Shown one piece after another: positions 9,895-18,223 of a stretch of DNA of 64,000 nt; the first letter of the stretch is position 1; each line of letters opens with the position of its first letter. The position numbers were made by a program, and so were the translations under genes. This DNA is from Dactylosporangium vinaceum (GTDB taxonomy: Bacteria > Actinomycetota > Actinomycetes > Mycobacteriales > Micromonosporaceae), in assembly GCF_019904175.1 (NCBI RefSeq), contig NZ_CP061913.1:10416001-10480000 (forward strand), in the 5' to 3' direction. The notes under the pieces are model-generated. The model saw only the letters and a list, made by a program, of their open reading frames with translations. It was not told where the DNA came from and did no database searches.

Positions 9895-10602
9895 CTACTC
9901 CGCGCGGTCCATCACCGGCCGGCGGTACCGGTAGCCGAAGCCCCTGACCGATTCGATAGGCGACGCATCCGGGTCAGTCCACCCGAGTTTGCGCCGCAGC
10001 CGCAGCACCGCGAACTTCACGCGCTCCGGCCCGATCCCCGTCGGATCGTCCCAGGCCTGCGCGAGCAGCTGGTTCGGCGACAGCACCGCCCCCGCGTGCC
10101 GGACCAGCACGTTGAGGAGCCGGAACTCGGTAGGCGTCAAGCGGACCTCGTCGCCGGCCACGAACGTGCGGCGGGCGGCCGGGTCGATGCGCAGGACGCC
10201 GTCGTCGTACACCTCGTCGGCCCACGAGGCCGGCCCGGCGCTGCGGCGCAGGAGGGCCTCCACCCGGGCGACGAGCTCCGCGTTGGTGAACGGCTTGGTG
10301 AGGTAGTCGTCGGCGCCGCCGCGCAGGCCGCGGACCTTGTCCGACTCCTGGCCGTGCGCGGTGAGCAGTAGCACCGGCACGTCACTGACGTCGCGCAGCC
10401 GCTCCAGCACCTGCCAGCCATCCATGCCGGGCAGGCCGATGTCGAGAATCACCAGCTCCGGGCGCTCGGTGTACGCGTCCCGCAGGCCGGTCCGGCCGTC
10501 CTTTGCGTGCGCGACCTGATGCCCCGCCCGCGTGAGGAGCAGGCGAAGCGCCATGGCGATATCCGGATCGTCCTCGACGACGAGAAGTCGGCTCACGATC
10601 AT
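9895..10602 (-). CDS. OmpR/PhoB-family response regulator
   Basis: 235 residues. The N-terminal receiver has 'VVEDDPDIA', phospho-acceptor Asp in 'LVILDIGLPGMDG', Thr in 'LLLTAH' and Lys in 'YLTKPF'. The C-terminal winged helix has 'RLTPTEFRLLNVLVRHAGAVLSPNQLL' and 'SVRGFGYRYR'. It is a DNA-binding transcription factor. Its start overlaps the stop of the upstream PAS kinase gene by 4 bp (ATGA, 10599-10602), so the two form a conventional two-component operon. The target genes cannot be read. Confidence 0.95.
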   Translation of the reverse strand: MIVSRLLVVEDDPDIAMALRLLLTRAGHQVAHAKDGRTGLRDAYTERPELVILDIGLPGMDGWQVLERLRDVSDVPVLLLTAHGQESDKVRGLRGGADDYLTKPFTNAELVARVEALLRRSAGPASWADEVYDDGVLRIDPAARRTFVAGDEVRLTPTEFRLLNVLVRHAGAVLSPNQLLAQAWDDPTGIGPERVKFAVLRLRRKLGWTDPDASPIESVRGFGYRYRRPVMDRAE

Positions 10603-12554
10603 CCCCCATTTCGTGCCGGTCGCGTGGGCAACGACAGCGTGACCGTCGTGCCGACCCCTTCAGTGCTGGCGACGCTGATGCTGCCGCCGTGTAACTCGAC
10701 GATGGCCCGGCTGACGACAAGCCCGAGTCCCGTGCCGGGCATGACCTGCCGCCCGACCGCCGCGGTCACGTTCGATCCGCGGAAAAATGCGCTGAACAGC
10801 CGCGGCAGGTCCGCGGCCGGGATGCCCACCCCGGAGTCGGCGACGGAGACGCTCCAGCCCTCGCCGTCCGGCCCGGGCCACGCCTTGACGCTGACCCGGC
10901 CGCCGCTCGGCGTGAACTTGACGGCGTTGCTGACGAGGTTGTCCACGACCTGGTGCACGCGGGTGTCGTCGCAGACGACCTCCGGGCCGTCGGTGCATTC
11001 CAGCCGCAGGTCGATGCCGGCCGCCTGGGCCGCGGGCGTGCGCTCGGCCACGGCCACGGCGAGCAGCTCCGGCAGGCGGGTGGGTGTGGGTTTGAGTTGC
11101 AGCGTGCGGGCCTCCAGCCGGGACAGCAGGAGCAGGTCCTCGATGAGGCGCAGGAGGCGGTTCGCGTTGCGGTCGATGACGGCGAGGTACGTCTGCTGGT
11201 CCTCCGACAGCTCCCCGCTGGCGCTGTCGCCGAGCAGGTGTGAGAACGCCACCACCGACGACAGCGGACCGCGCAGCTCGTGGGACACGCTGGCGACGAA
11301 CTCGTTGTTGAGGGCCGTCGCCTCGATGAGCGCCTGATTGCGCTCCTCCAGTCCCCGGCTGCGCTCCTCGAGCCCGCGCCGCACGGCGACCCGCGAGGTG
11401 ACGTCCCGAAGGTGGATGAGCGTTCCTCCATCGGTACCCCCAGGGCCCGCCGGTCCCGTGACGGGAACGAGGTCCAGTTCGAGCACCCGCCCGTCCTCGA
11501 AGGCCATCTCCTCCCCGACCACGGCCCGGCGGGTGCGAAACCCGGTGCGCAGCCGGTCGATCGGGGCCGTCTCGCGCCCGAGCCGATGGACGGTGCGGGC
11601 GATGACCTGGGCCCAGTCGAGCGGTTCGGCGTCGTCGGGGTCGTGCTCGGGGCTGACGTCGAGGACGCCGGTGTCGAGCAGCCGGTGCGCGGCCCGGTTG
11701 GCCAGGCAGACCTGGCCGTCCTCGTCGAGCATCAGCAGCCCGTCGTCCATCGTCTCGACCAGCCGGGCCAGGCGCTGCTGCTCGATGCGGGCATTGCGCT
11801 CGGCGTCGCGCTGGCCGGTGACGTCGAGGCCGAAGAACACGACGGCGCCCACGGCGGGGTCGTCGACGAAGCTGCGCGCGGCGATCTCGATCGTCCGCCA
11901 GCGGCCGTTGACCGTGCACACGCGCAGGTCGACCGCGTGCTCCGGGGGGCGCCCGGCGCAGCTGGCCAGGAACAGGCCCACGGCCGCGGGGCGGTCGTCG
12001 GGGTGGACGATGTCGAGCAGCCGGAAGTCGGGCGGGTGGTGCCGGTCGTAGCCGAGGGCCGCGGTGAACGAGTCGGACAGGGCGCTCCAGCCCCGGCCCG
12101 GCTCGACGCACAGGATCATCGCGCGGGCGCCGGCGGTGATTGCCCAGGCCAGCGGCGAGCCGAGCGTCGGCGGGGGCGGCACGGCCCGGCACGGCACCGT
12201 CAGCGCCCGGTCGGCCGCGGCCGCGATCTCGGAGGCGGCGGTGAGCAGCTCGGCCCGGGCGGGCTCGGCGCTGAACTCGACCCGCAGCTCCTGGCCCCAC
12301 TGTGCGGGCCCGACGGGCAGCCGCTCCAGCAGGTCGAGGTCGCCGAGGACCGGCATGACCGCGGGGACGATGTCGGCCGAGCGCACGCCGGAGAACGTCC
12401 GCAACTCGGACACGAGGCGCTGCGCGTCCACCGCAGTGGCCGCGTTCGCCGCACGGACCACCAGGTCGACCACGGCCCCTTCGATCAGGCTCGTGTCGAC
12501 CAGACGGTCGGTCTCTCCTCGCAAAGCACTCCTCGCCGGCAGCGAACGCGGCAT
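10599..12554 (-). CDS. PAS-PAS sensor histidine kinase, partner of the OmpR-type regulator
   Basis: 651 residues from ATG 12554; no clear membrane helix. The N-terminal ~140 residues are Ala-rich and unassigned. Two PAS-like domains follow ('LGYDRHHPPDFRLLDIVHPDDR...FFGLDVTGQRDAERNARI' and 'MDDGLLMLDEDGQVCLANRAAHRLLD'), then a coiled-coil linker, HisKA ('FVASVSHELRGPLSSVVAFSHLL') and HATPase_c ('VVDNLVSNAVKFTPSGG', 'VADSGVGIPAADLPRLF', 'GTGLGLVVSRAIVELHGG'). A GTG 24 bp further upstream is an alternative start. Co-translated with the regulator, hence its kinase. It is divergent from the small kinase-like gene at 12633, with about 80 bp of shared promoter region. Confidence 0.9.
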   Translation of the reverse strand: MPRSLPARSALRGETDRLVDTSLIEGAVVDLVVRAANAATAVDAQRLVSELRTFSGVRSADIVPAVMPVLGDLDLLERLPVGPAQWGQELRVEFSAEPARAELLTAASEIAAAADRALTVPCRAVPPPPTLGSPLAWAITAGARAMILCVEPGRGWSALSDSFTAALGYDRHHPPDFRLLDIVHPDDRPAAVGLFLASCAGRPPEHAVDLRVCTVNGRWRTIEIAARSFVDDPAVGAVVFFGLDVTGQRDAERNARIEQQRLARLVETMDDGLLMLDEDGQVCLANRAAHRLLDTGVLDVSPEHDPDDAEPLDWAQVIARTVHRLGRETAPIDRLRTGFRTRRAVVGEEMAFEDGRVLELDLVPVTGPAGPGGTDGGTLIHLRDVTSRVAVRRGLEERSRGLEERNQALIEATALNNEFVASVSHELRGPLSSVVAFSHLLGDSASGELSEDQQTYLAVIDRNANRLLRLIEDLLLLSRLEARTLQLKPTPTRLPELLAVAVAERTPAAQAAGIDLRLECTDGPEVVCDDTRVHQVVDNLVSNAVKFTPSGGRVSVKAWPGPDGEGWSVSVADSGVGIPAADLPRLFSAFFRGSNVTAAVGRQVMPGTGLGLVVSRAIVELHGGSISVASTEGVGTTVTLSLPTRPARNGG

Positions 12555-12632
12555 TCGTCGCTTACTGTCGGTACACACATATCCTACGCAATGTAATGAC
12601 ATGTCCTGTAACGTTTCCGGAGGACCGAGCGG

Positions 12633-13322
12633 GTGCTGATGGATGACGAAACGCCCGACACGGGCGAGCGGACGACGGCGGCCGACCTGGCCCAGCTGCG
12701 CACCGAGTTCATCCGGGTCGCGTCCCACGAGCTGCGCACGCCGCTGACCTCGATCATCACATTCGCCACCATGCTGGAGACGGCCGACGAGTCGCTGCCG
12801 CTCACACCCGCGGACCGTCAGCAGGCCATCGGCGTGATCCGCCGCAACGCGGAGCACATGCAGGTCATCGTGGCCGACCTGCTCCTGTTGAGCAGTCTGG
12901 AGACGGCCGAGGAGCCCCTCGACCAGGTGCGGCTGCCGGTGACCGATCTTCTGGACTTTCCGGGGGTACCGCTGCGCTGTGAACCGGGGCCGCAGCTCCT
13001 CGGCGACCGGGCGCTGCTGCGCGAGCTCTTCCACACCGCGGTGCAGATCGTTTCGCTGACGGGCCCGGCCGAGATCGAGGCGTACTGCTCCAACCACCGC
13101 TGGCACATCGTCATCTCCGCCGCCACCGACGCCGCCCTGACCCCCGAGCGGCTGCTGTCCATGCGCATCCCGCACCCCGAGCAGCCCGGCGAGTATCGCA
13201 CCGGCGCCCTGGCCCTCATGCTGAGCCGCGAGATCGCCGCCCGTCACGGCGGCAGCATGGTCACGTCGGTCGACCGGCCGGGCGTGACCGTCCGGATAGC
13301 CCTTCCCGCCGGTTTCGGCTGA
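12633..13322 (+). CDS. Small kinase-like protein with intact H-box but degenerate ATPase domain
   Basis: 229 residues. HisKA is convincing ('FIRVASHELRTPLTSIITFATML', then 'VIRRNAEHMQVIVADLLLLSSLE'). The following ~110 residues align in position with HATPase_c, but the N-box Asn is absent ('LFHTAVQIVSLTG') and the DxGxG G1 box is missing; only a G2-like 'TGALALMLSREIAARHGG' remains. There is no sensor domain. It may accept phosphate or dimerise with another kinase rather than autophosphorylate. GTG 12633 is preferred: GGAGGA at 12619-12624 has an 8-nt spacing, against 14 nt for ATG 12639. It is divergent from the PAS kinase and followed 31 bp later by another kinase gene. Confidence 0.85.
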   Translation: MLMDDETPDTGERTTAADLAQLRTEFIRVASHELRTPLTSIITFATMLETADESLPLTPADRQQAIGVIRRNAEHMQVIVADLLLLSSLETAEEPLDQVRLPVTDLLDFPGVPLRCEPGPQLLGDRALLRELFHTAVQIVSLTGPAEIEAYCSNHRWHIVISAATDAALTPERLLSMRIPHPEQPGEYRTGALALMLSREIAARHGGSMVTSVDRPGVTVRIALPAGFG

Positions 13323-13353
13323 GCTGCAACTCGGCGAGCTTATCGTCGCGGGC

Positions 13354-14628
13354 ATGAGCCGGACGTCTTCGTTCATCAAACCGCGCACGTTTCCGATCCC
13401 GGACGACGAGCAGGAGCGGCTCAAGTCGCTTGCCAGCTACGGCATCGTAGGCGGCCCACCGCTGCCGGACCTCCCGTCGGTGGTCGAGCTCGCCGCGTAT
13501 GTGTGCGGGGTCCCCAACGCCGTCGTGAACATCATCTCGGCCTCGCAGCAGCTGCAGATGGCCGCGTTCGGGTTCGAGGCGAGCGCGTGCGCCCGCGAGG
13601 ACTCGATGTGCGCGATAAGCATGGTGGAGCCGGAGACGGTGGTCGTGCGCGACGCCACCCAGGACCCCCGCTTCGCCGACAACCCGTTCGTCACCGGCGA
13701 GATCAACGAGGTGCGCTTCTACGCCTCGTCGCAGCTGCGCGACAGCGACGGGCACGTGCTGGGCACACTGTGCGTGTTCGACCAGGAGCCGCACGAGCTG
13801 ACCGAGGGCCAGCGCCAATGCCTCGACAAGCTGGCCAAGATGGTGCTCGACGTGCTGGAGCTGCACCGGCACAGCCAGATGCTGGAGCAGGCGCTGGACA
13901 CGGTGCACCGCACCTCCCGCGAGCTGCAGCGCTCCAACTCCTCGCTGCAGCACTTCGCCGGGCAGGTGAGTCACGACCTCAAGAACCCGCTCACCGGCGT
14001 GCTCGGCTTCGTCGCGCTGCTCGCCGACATCCCGGCGGTCGCCGCCGACCCCGACGGCAAGCGCTGCGTCGACCGCGCGCTCTCGTCGGCCACCCGCATG
14101 TGGCGCATGATCGAGGACGTCCTCGCGCACGCGTCTCTCGGCGGACGCCCCTCGTTCGCCGAGGTCAACCTGGAGTCCGTCGCCCGCAACGTCGTCGAGG
14201 ACGTCGGCACCGCGATCGCCGCCACCCAGGCGCACGTCGAGGTGGGCCCGCTGCCCCGGGTCGTCGGCGACGCCACTCAGCTGCGCGTGCTGATCCAGAA
14301 CATGGTGAGCAACTCGCTGAAGTTCCGCGACCGCGGCCGCGAGTGCCGCATCTCGCTGACCGCCGAGGAGTCACCGACCGGCTGGACGCTGAACATCGCC
14401 GACAACGGCATCGGCATCCCGGTCCAGGACCGCCCGAAGGTCCTGGAGATGTTCACCCGCCTGCGCACCGACATCGAGGGCTCCGGCATCGGCCTGGCCA
14501 CGTGTCAGCGGATCGTGGAGGCCCACGGCGCCTCCCTCGTCATAGACGAAACCCCGGGCGGCGGCACCACCATGCGTATCACGCTGCCCAAGCCGGCCGA
14601 TCAGGTCGCGTTGGCCCTGGTCTCGTAG
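13354..14628 (+). CDS. GAF-domain sensor histidine kinase
   Basis: 424 residues, cytoplasmic. The N-terminal GAF domain (about 20-165) is of the kind found beside phytochrome-like kinases ('NIISASQQLQMAAFGFEA', 'CAISMVEPETVVVRDATQDPRF', 'LGTLCVFDQEPHELTEGQ'). A coiled coil (about 165-195) leads to HisKA ('FAGQVSHDLKNPLTGVLGFV') and HATPase_c ('LIQNMVSNSLKFRDRG', 'IADNGIGIPVQDRPKVLEMF', 'GSGIGLATCQRIVEAHGA'). All motifs are intact. The LuxR-type regulator at 14818 lies 190 bp downstream in the same direction and could be its partner, but the gap contains its own leader, so the pairing is tentative. Confidence 0.92.
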   Translation: MSRTSSFIKPRTFPIPDDEQERLKSLASYGIVGGPPLPDLPSVVELAAYVCGVPNAVVNIISASQQLQMAAFGFEASACAREDSMCAISMVEPETVVVRDATQDPRFADNPFVTGEINEVRFYASSQLRDSDGHVLGTLCVFDQEPHELTEGQRQCLDKLAKMVLDVLELHRHSQMLEQALDTVHRTSRELQRSNSSLQHFAGQVSHDLKNPLTGVLGFVALLADIPAVAADPDGKRCVDRALSSATRMWRMIEDVLAHASLGGRPSFAEVNLESVARNVVEDVGTAIAATQAHVEVGPLPRVVGDATQLRVLIQNMVSNSLKFRDRGRECRISLTAEESPTGWTLNIADNGIGIPVQDRPKVLEMFTRLRTDIEGSGIGLATCQRIVEAHGASLVIDETPGGGTTMRITLPKPADQVALALVS

Positions 14629-14817
14629 GCACTTCCGCTCGAGCACTCCACCCGGGAACAGGACGCGTGTCATCCGGTGTCCGATTGTCCCCCGGTGCAG
14701 CACGGGTGCCGACGAGCGCAAGGCAATTGCAGCACCTAGCAGGGGTACTCCTCCCGCTGCGAGGCTTGTGGAGCAGGCAAATCCGCCCAGGCCACACCCT
14801 CGCACTAGGAGCCCTTG

Positions 14818-15453
14818 ATGACGATCCGACTGGTCGCCGTCGACGAACACGTCCTTCTCCGTCTCGGTCTCAACCGGGTCGTGGCCACAGTTCCCGACAT
14901 CACGCTCGTCGGCGAGGCCGGCAGCGCGGCCGAGGCCGAGCACGTCGTCGCCGACACCGCGGCCGAGGTCGTCACCATCGACGCCTCGCTCGCCGACGCC
15001 GACGGCATCTCGCTCGCCCGCCGGCTGCGCATCGCCCACCCCGACCTGGGCGTGGTCCTGCTCAGCGCGGTGAGCGACGACAACCTGCTCTACCGGGCGC
15101 TCGACGCAGGCCTCTCCGCGTACGTGACGAAGGCCGCCCCGATCTCGTCGGTCCTGGCCGCGATCCGCCACGCCGCCGTCGCGCCGCACTCGTTCACCGC
15201 GCCCGGCCTGTCCGCCGCGCTGTCGCGCCGCCGGGGCCAGACCGGCCTGCTGAGCCAGCGCGAGCAGGAGGTGCTGTCGTTGATGCGCGACGGCCTCTCG
15301 CTGCCGACGATCGCCCAGCGCCTGTCCGTGTCCGAGGCGACGGTGAAGACGTACGTGTCGCGGCTGTACAGCAAGCTGCGCGTCAACAACCGCTCTCAGG
15401 CCCTCATGGCCGCCGTCAACCAGGGCCTGCTCGTGTCGGCGGACGCCGCTTGA
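14818..15453 (+). CDS. NarL/LuxR-family response regulator
   Basis: 211 residues. Receiver (1-120) with acidic pair 'AVDEHVLLR', probable phospho-acceptor Asp in 'VVTIDASLADADG' and Lys in 'AYVTKAAP'. The 'IDASLADADG' loop departs from the usual D-x-x-M-P-x-x-x-G, so phosphorylation chemistry may be altered. C-terminal HTH_LUXR: 'LLSQREQEVLSLMRDGLSLPTIAQRLSVSEATVKTYVSRLYSKLRVNNRSQAL'-type pattern, complete. ATG 14818 was chosen over TTG 14815 because TAGGAG (14806-14811) gives a better spacing. About 190 bp of upstream non-coding sequence should hold its promoter. A perfect 13-bp hairpin ends the unit. Confidence 0.93.
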   Translation: MTIRLVAVDEHVLLRLGLNRVVATVPDITLVGEAGSAAEAEHVVADTAAEVVTIDASLADADGISLARRLRIAHPDLGVVLLSAVSDDNLLYRALDAGLSAYVTKAAPISSVLAAIRHAAVAPHSFTAPGLSAALSRRRGQTGLLSQREQEVLSLMRDGLSLPTIAQRLSVSEATVKTYVSRLYSKLRVNNRSQALMAAVNQGLLVSADAA

Positions 15454-15490
15454 AGGAACCCGGCCGGGTAAGGGCTCGGCAGCACGCTTG

Positions 15491-15524
15491 ACGGCCCGGC
15501 TCCTCCCCCTTGGAGCCGGGCCGT
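15491..15524. terminator. Bidirectional terminator between convergent genes
   Basis: Perfect 13-bp inverted repeat (15491-15503 / 15512-15524), 8-nt loop, placed between the LuxR regulator (+) and the metalloprotease-lectin gene (-). Confidence 0.88.
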
Positions 15525-15541
15525 CATCACGTCCTGCTTCG

Positions 15542-16978
15542 CTACGCGGGGACCGTCACCCGCTGCGCGTTGCTGGCGTTGCAGTCCCAGATCTGCAGCT
15601 GGGTCCCGTCGGTCGTGCTGCCGGACGGGTCATCCAGGCAGCGCCCGGACGCCGGGTTGCGCAGGGCCTGCGACCCGGACACGTAGGTCCACTGCTGCGC
15701 ACCCGTGCCGTTGCAGTCGTAGAGCTGCAGCTTGGTCCCGTTCGCGGTGCCGGCCGCCGTGACGTCGAGGCACTTCCCGAGCGCCCGGACGGACCCATCC
15801 GAGTTGAGCGTCCACTGCTGCGCACCGGTACCGTTGCAGCCCCAGATCTGGATCTTCGTGCCGTTGGCCGTGTTGGAATTGTTGACGTCCACGCACTTGC
15901 CGAGCTGCACGAGCGTCACCGGTCCGGTCTTCGCGCCCCCGCCCGTGCCGCCGCTGGTGATGAGGAAGCGGTTGTTGGCGGTGTTCCAGTGGGTGGCGAG
16001 GTAGGAGCCGGCCGGGGGGTTGGTGTTGAAGTAGTCGTCTTTGTTGCAGTCCAGGCGGTTGTCCTGAGCCTGGTCACCACACACCACCCGCAGCACCGTG
16101 CCCGGCCCGTCGTTGTAGCACATGATGTCGTAGTCATCCGTGCAGTGCCCGTACGCGGTGTGGTTCGGCGAACTCGACATCACCGCACCCATCGCATGCG
16201 TCAACTCATGCGCCGCCGGCCCCGACCCCCAACAACCCGAATCGACCCGGCTGAAACTCGCCCCCGAATTGTTCGCATTGTCCTGCCCCGGCCGATCATC
16301 CAACGTCACATAGGCCACCCCACACAACGCTGTCGCGTCCACATACAGCAAATACTTCCGGTCAGCCCGGTTGAACCCCTGCGCCTTGACCGCATTGACC
16401 GAGTTACCGAAGTCACCCAGCGAACCGTTGTCGATCGCCACATCCGTGACCGCGATGTTGCAGCCGCTGTCGGTGACGAACCGGATGTGCCGAACCCCGC
16501 CCGTCTGCGCCGCGCTGGCACTGTAGATGTCATCCACACCCGACGACCACGTCCGGATCGACGCCACATACTGGCCGTACCGGTCCGCGTTACCCGACCC
16601 GTGCACATACAACACCTGCACCCGGTTCCCGGACTGCCCGTCACCATCACACACCACACGCAACGGCGCCACCGCCACCCCACCCAGCGGCGCCACCGAC
16701 CGGGCCACATCAGTCCCGGCAAACGACGCATCCGGACCATGCGTACACGCCCCCGGCACGCTCTTGACCTCAAGCAGACCCTTACAACGCCCGGTACCGA
16801 CCTTGAACCCGTCATAGACAAGCCCACGCGCACCGTCATTGGCCGGAATCGAAGGGTCCGGCGGCCCCTGCTGCTGTTGCTGCGCCCAAGCGGGCGCCGT
16901 ACCGATACCGATGACCAACAGCGCTCCCGCCACGATGGCGAAGACTCTGGGCCGCGGCGTGAACCGCAATCGAAACAT
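15542..16978 (-). CDS. Secreted HExxH metalloprotease-like protein with C-terminal ricin-type lectin domain
   Basis: 478 residues from ATG 16978, preferred over ATG 16984 because GGGAG then sits 6 nt away. Signal peptide (about 1-33, ends 'GTAPAWA') and a short poly-Gln stretch. The central region carries 'AAHELTHAMGAV' (zinc HExxH at about 257-261) followed by 'HCTDDYDIMCYND', an arrangement seen in uncharacterised secreted actinobacterial proteins. The C-terminal ~125 residues form a ricin B-type beta-trefoil with QxW repeats 'GAQQWTL' and 'GAQQWTY'; the third repeat reads 'NAQRVTV' and has lost its Trp. Proteolysis is inferred from the motif; sugar binding from the trefoil. Codon use changes inside the gene (see findings). 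Confidence 0.85.
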   Translation of the reverse strand: MFRLRFTPRPRVFAIVAGALLVIGIGTAPAWAQQQQQGPPDPSIPANDGARGLVYDGFKVGTGRCKGLLEVKSVPGACTHGPDASFAGTDVARSVAPLGGVAVAPLRVVCDGDGQSGNRVQVLYVHGSGNADRYGQYVASIRTWSSGVDDIYSASAAQTGGVRHIRFVTDSGCNIAVTDVAIDNGSLGDFGNSVNAVKAQGFNRADRKYLLYVDATALCGVAYVTLDDRPGQDNANNSGASFSRVDSGCWGSGPAAHELTHAMGAVMSSSPNHTAYGHCTDDYDIMCYNDGPGTVLRVVCGDQAQDNRLDCNKDDYFNTNPPAGSYLATHWNTANNRFLITSGGTGGGAKTGPVTLVQLGKCVDVNNSNTANGTKIQIWGCNGTGAQQWTLNSDGSVRALGKCLDVTAAGTANGTKLQLYDCNGTGAQQWTYVSGSQALRNPASGRCLDDPSGSTTDGTQLQIWDCNASNAQRVTVPA

Positions 16979-17123
16979 GGGCATCTCCCGCTGGCGGACG
17001 GGTCAGGAGCGCCCAGTGTGTCCCAGTTTCAAGCCGCCGAACAATGCACAGCCGCGAATTGTTCAGGTTTGTTTACTACTTGCCTTAAGTGTCCTTCAAC
17101 CCGCCCGCCTCCGGCCGCGCCGG

Positions 17124-17243
17124 CTACTTCGCGAACAGGGTGACCGCGGCGACCAGGGTGATGCCCAGCAGGATGGCGCCCAGCCCGACGTCGAGGGTGG
17201 CGGCGCCGCGGTCGTTGCGGAGCAGGGTGGCGAGCAGCTTCAT
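17124..17243 (-). CDS. Small Flp-pilin-like membrane protein, 39 residues
   Basis: Reads MKLLATLLRNDRGAATLDVG then a hydrophobic segment LGAILLGITLVAAVTLFAK and a TAG stop. The basic leader, 'RGAAT' and a single C-terminal hydrophobic helix match the layout of Flp/Fap-type prepilin subunits, in which 'RGA-T' precedes the helix. AAGGAGG at 17250-17256 lies at ideal spacing before the ATG. No tad/cpa secretion genes are in the window, so it is an orphan here, and a non-pilin membrane microprotein is possible. It precedes the metalloprotease-lectin gene on the same strand with a 145-bp gap. Confidence 0.7.
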   Translation of the reverse strand: MKLLATLLRNDRGAATLDVGLGAILLGITLVAAVTLFAK

Positions 17244-17425
17244 ATGGGGCCTCCTTCAACGCTGTGTGATCAAACTATGACCGAAGGTGGCGGGCGGCGG
17301 CATCGGTCAACCACCCGACGCGGCGGTGCGGGGTGGGTGTGGCGGGGGCGCGGTTGGGCAGCTACGGGTTCGTGCATTTGCCGAAAGTGGCCCCTGCGCC
17401 CAGTTCTGCGGATCAGAATGAGCTT

Positions 17426-18208
17426 GTGCCGAAGATCGACAGTGGTCTGGGGGCGGTGCTGCGGGGCCTTCTGCCGCTGGTTCTCTGTGCGGCCGGGCTT
17501 GCCGGCGAGCCGACCGGCCTCCTGCATACCGCCCGGTTCGCCGTGGTGATCCCGGGGCCGCCGACCGGCCAGCCGGCCGAGGCCGCGATGGACGGTGGGC
17601 GCTGCGCGGACCCGGCGGGGACCTGGCTCGGCATGCGCTGGCGCAGCGAGCTCAAGTGGCGGGTCAACGAGAAGACGGTGCCGGCGTACCTCGGCGACCG
17701 CACGGCCGTCGTCAACTCCCTGCGCAGCGCGGCCTACACCGTCGACACCGGCCGCAACGACTGCGGGCTGCCGGCCGACCTCGGGATCTCCGAGTCGTAC
17801 GCGGGCAAGACCGACCACATCGCCGGTGTCATGCCCACGGGCGGGTGCGGCGAGCGCGACGGCACCAACGCGGTGTCGTTCGGGCCGCTCAACCAGGGGC
17901 TGCTCGCCGTCACCTGCATCTGGTGGTACGGCGGGCAGGACAACGGGCGCAGCGTCGAGACGGACATCCTCATCGACGACACCGAGGGCCTCTTCTTCCT
18001 GAGCACCCCGCCCGCGTGCACGAACCGCTGGGACCTCGAGGGCACCATCACCCACGAGTTCGGGCACGCGTTCGGGCTCGGGCACGTGGCGTACGCCCAG
18101 CACTCCGCGCTCACCATGACCGACGGGCTCCCGGACTGCTCGACCGCGTACCGCGGGCTCGGCCTCGGCGACTACCTGGCGCTCAAGCAGCAGTACGGGA
18201 CCAACTGA
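17426..18208 (+). CDS. Secreted matrixin-like zinc metalloprotease
   Basis: 260 residues from GTG 17426; the open frame extends 31 codons further upstream, but residues from 17426 make a better signal peptide ('GAVLRGLLPLVLCAAGLAGEPTG'). The catalytic motif 'HEFGHAFGLGH' is complete HExxHxxGxxH (His210, Glu211, His214, His220), the metzincin signature, followed by a Met-turn-like 'SALTMTDG'. Several Cys residues (for example 'NDCGLP', 'TGGCGERD', 'VTCIWW') suggest disulphides. An extracellular endopeptidase is likely. No close operon partner; DUF5655 converges on it 15 bp downstream. The start is uncertain because no strong ribosome binding site precedes 17426. Confidence 0.85.
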   Translation: MPKIDSGLGAVLRGLLPLVLCAAGLAGEPTGLLHTARFAVVIPGPPTGQPAEAAMDGGRCADPAGTWLGMRWRSELKWRVNEKTVPAYLGDRTAVVNSLRSAAYTVDTGRNDCGLPADLGISESYAGKTDHIAGVMPTGGCGERDGTNAVSFGPLNQGLLAVTCIWWYGGQDNGRSVETDILIDDTEGLFFLSTPPACTNRWDLEGTITHEFGHAFGLGHVAYAQHSALTMTDGLPDCSTAYRGLGLGDYLALKQQYGTN

Positions 18209-18223
18209 GCGATCCGCCGCGGC

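Noticed and set aside
7207-10371. 1054-codon plus-strand open frame
   Set aside because: It is antisense to the GAF-PAS kinase, PHP and OmpR-type genes, whose domains are unmistakable. Its translation is biased and without domains, as expected from GC-rich codon shadows.
10599-13424. Extended 941-codon version of the PAS kinase
   Set aside because: The extra N-terminus overlaps the divergent small kinase gene (12633-13322) and reads as shadow sequence; ATG 12554 gives a sensible start.
17029-17259. 76-codon minus-strand open frame
   Set aside because: It overlaps the 39-residue Flp-like gene in another frame and its translation is Arg/His/Pro-rich without hydrophobic structure. The 39-residue frame has the better ribosome binding site.
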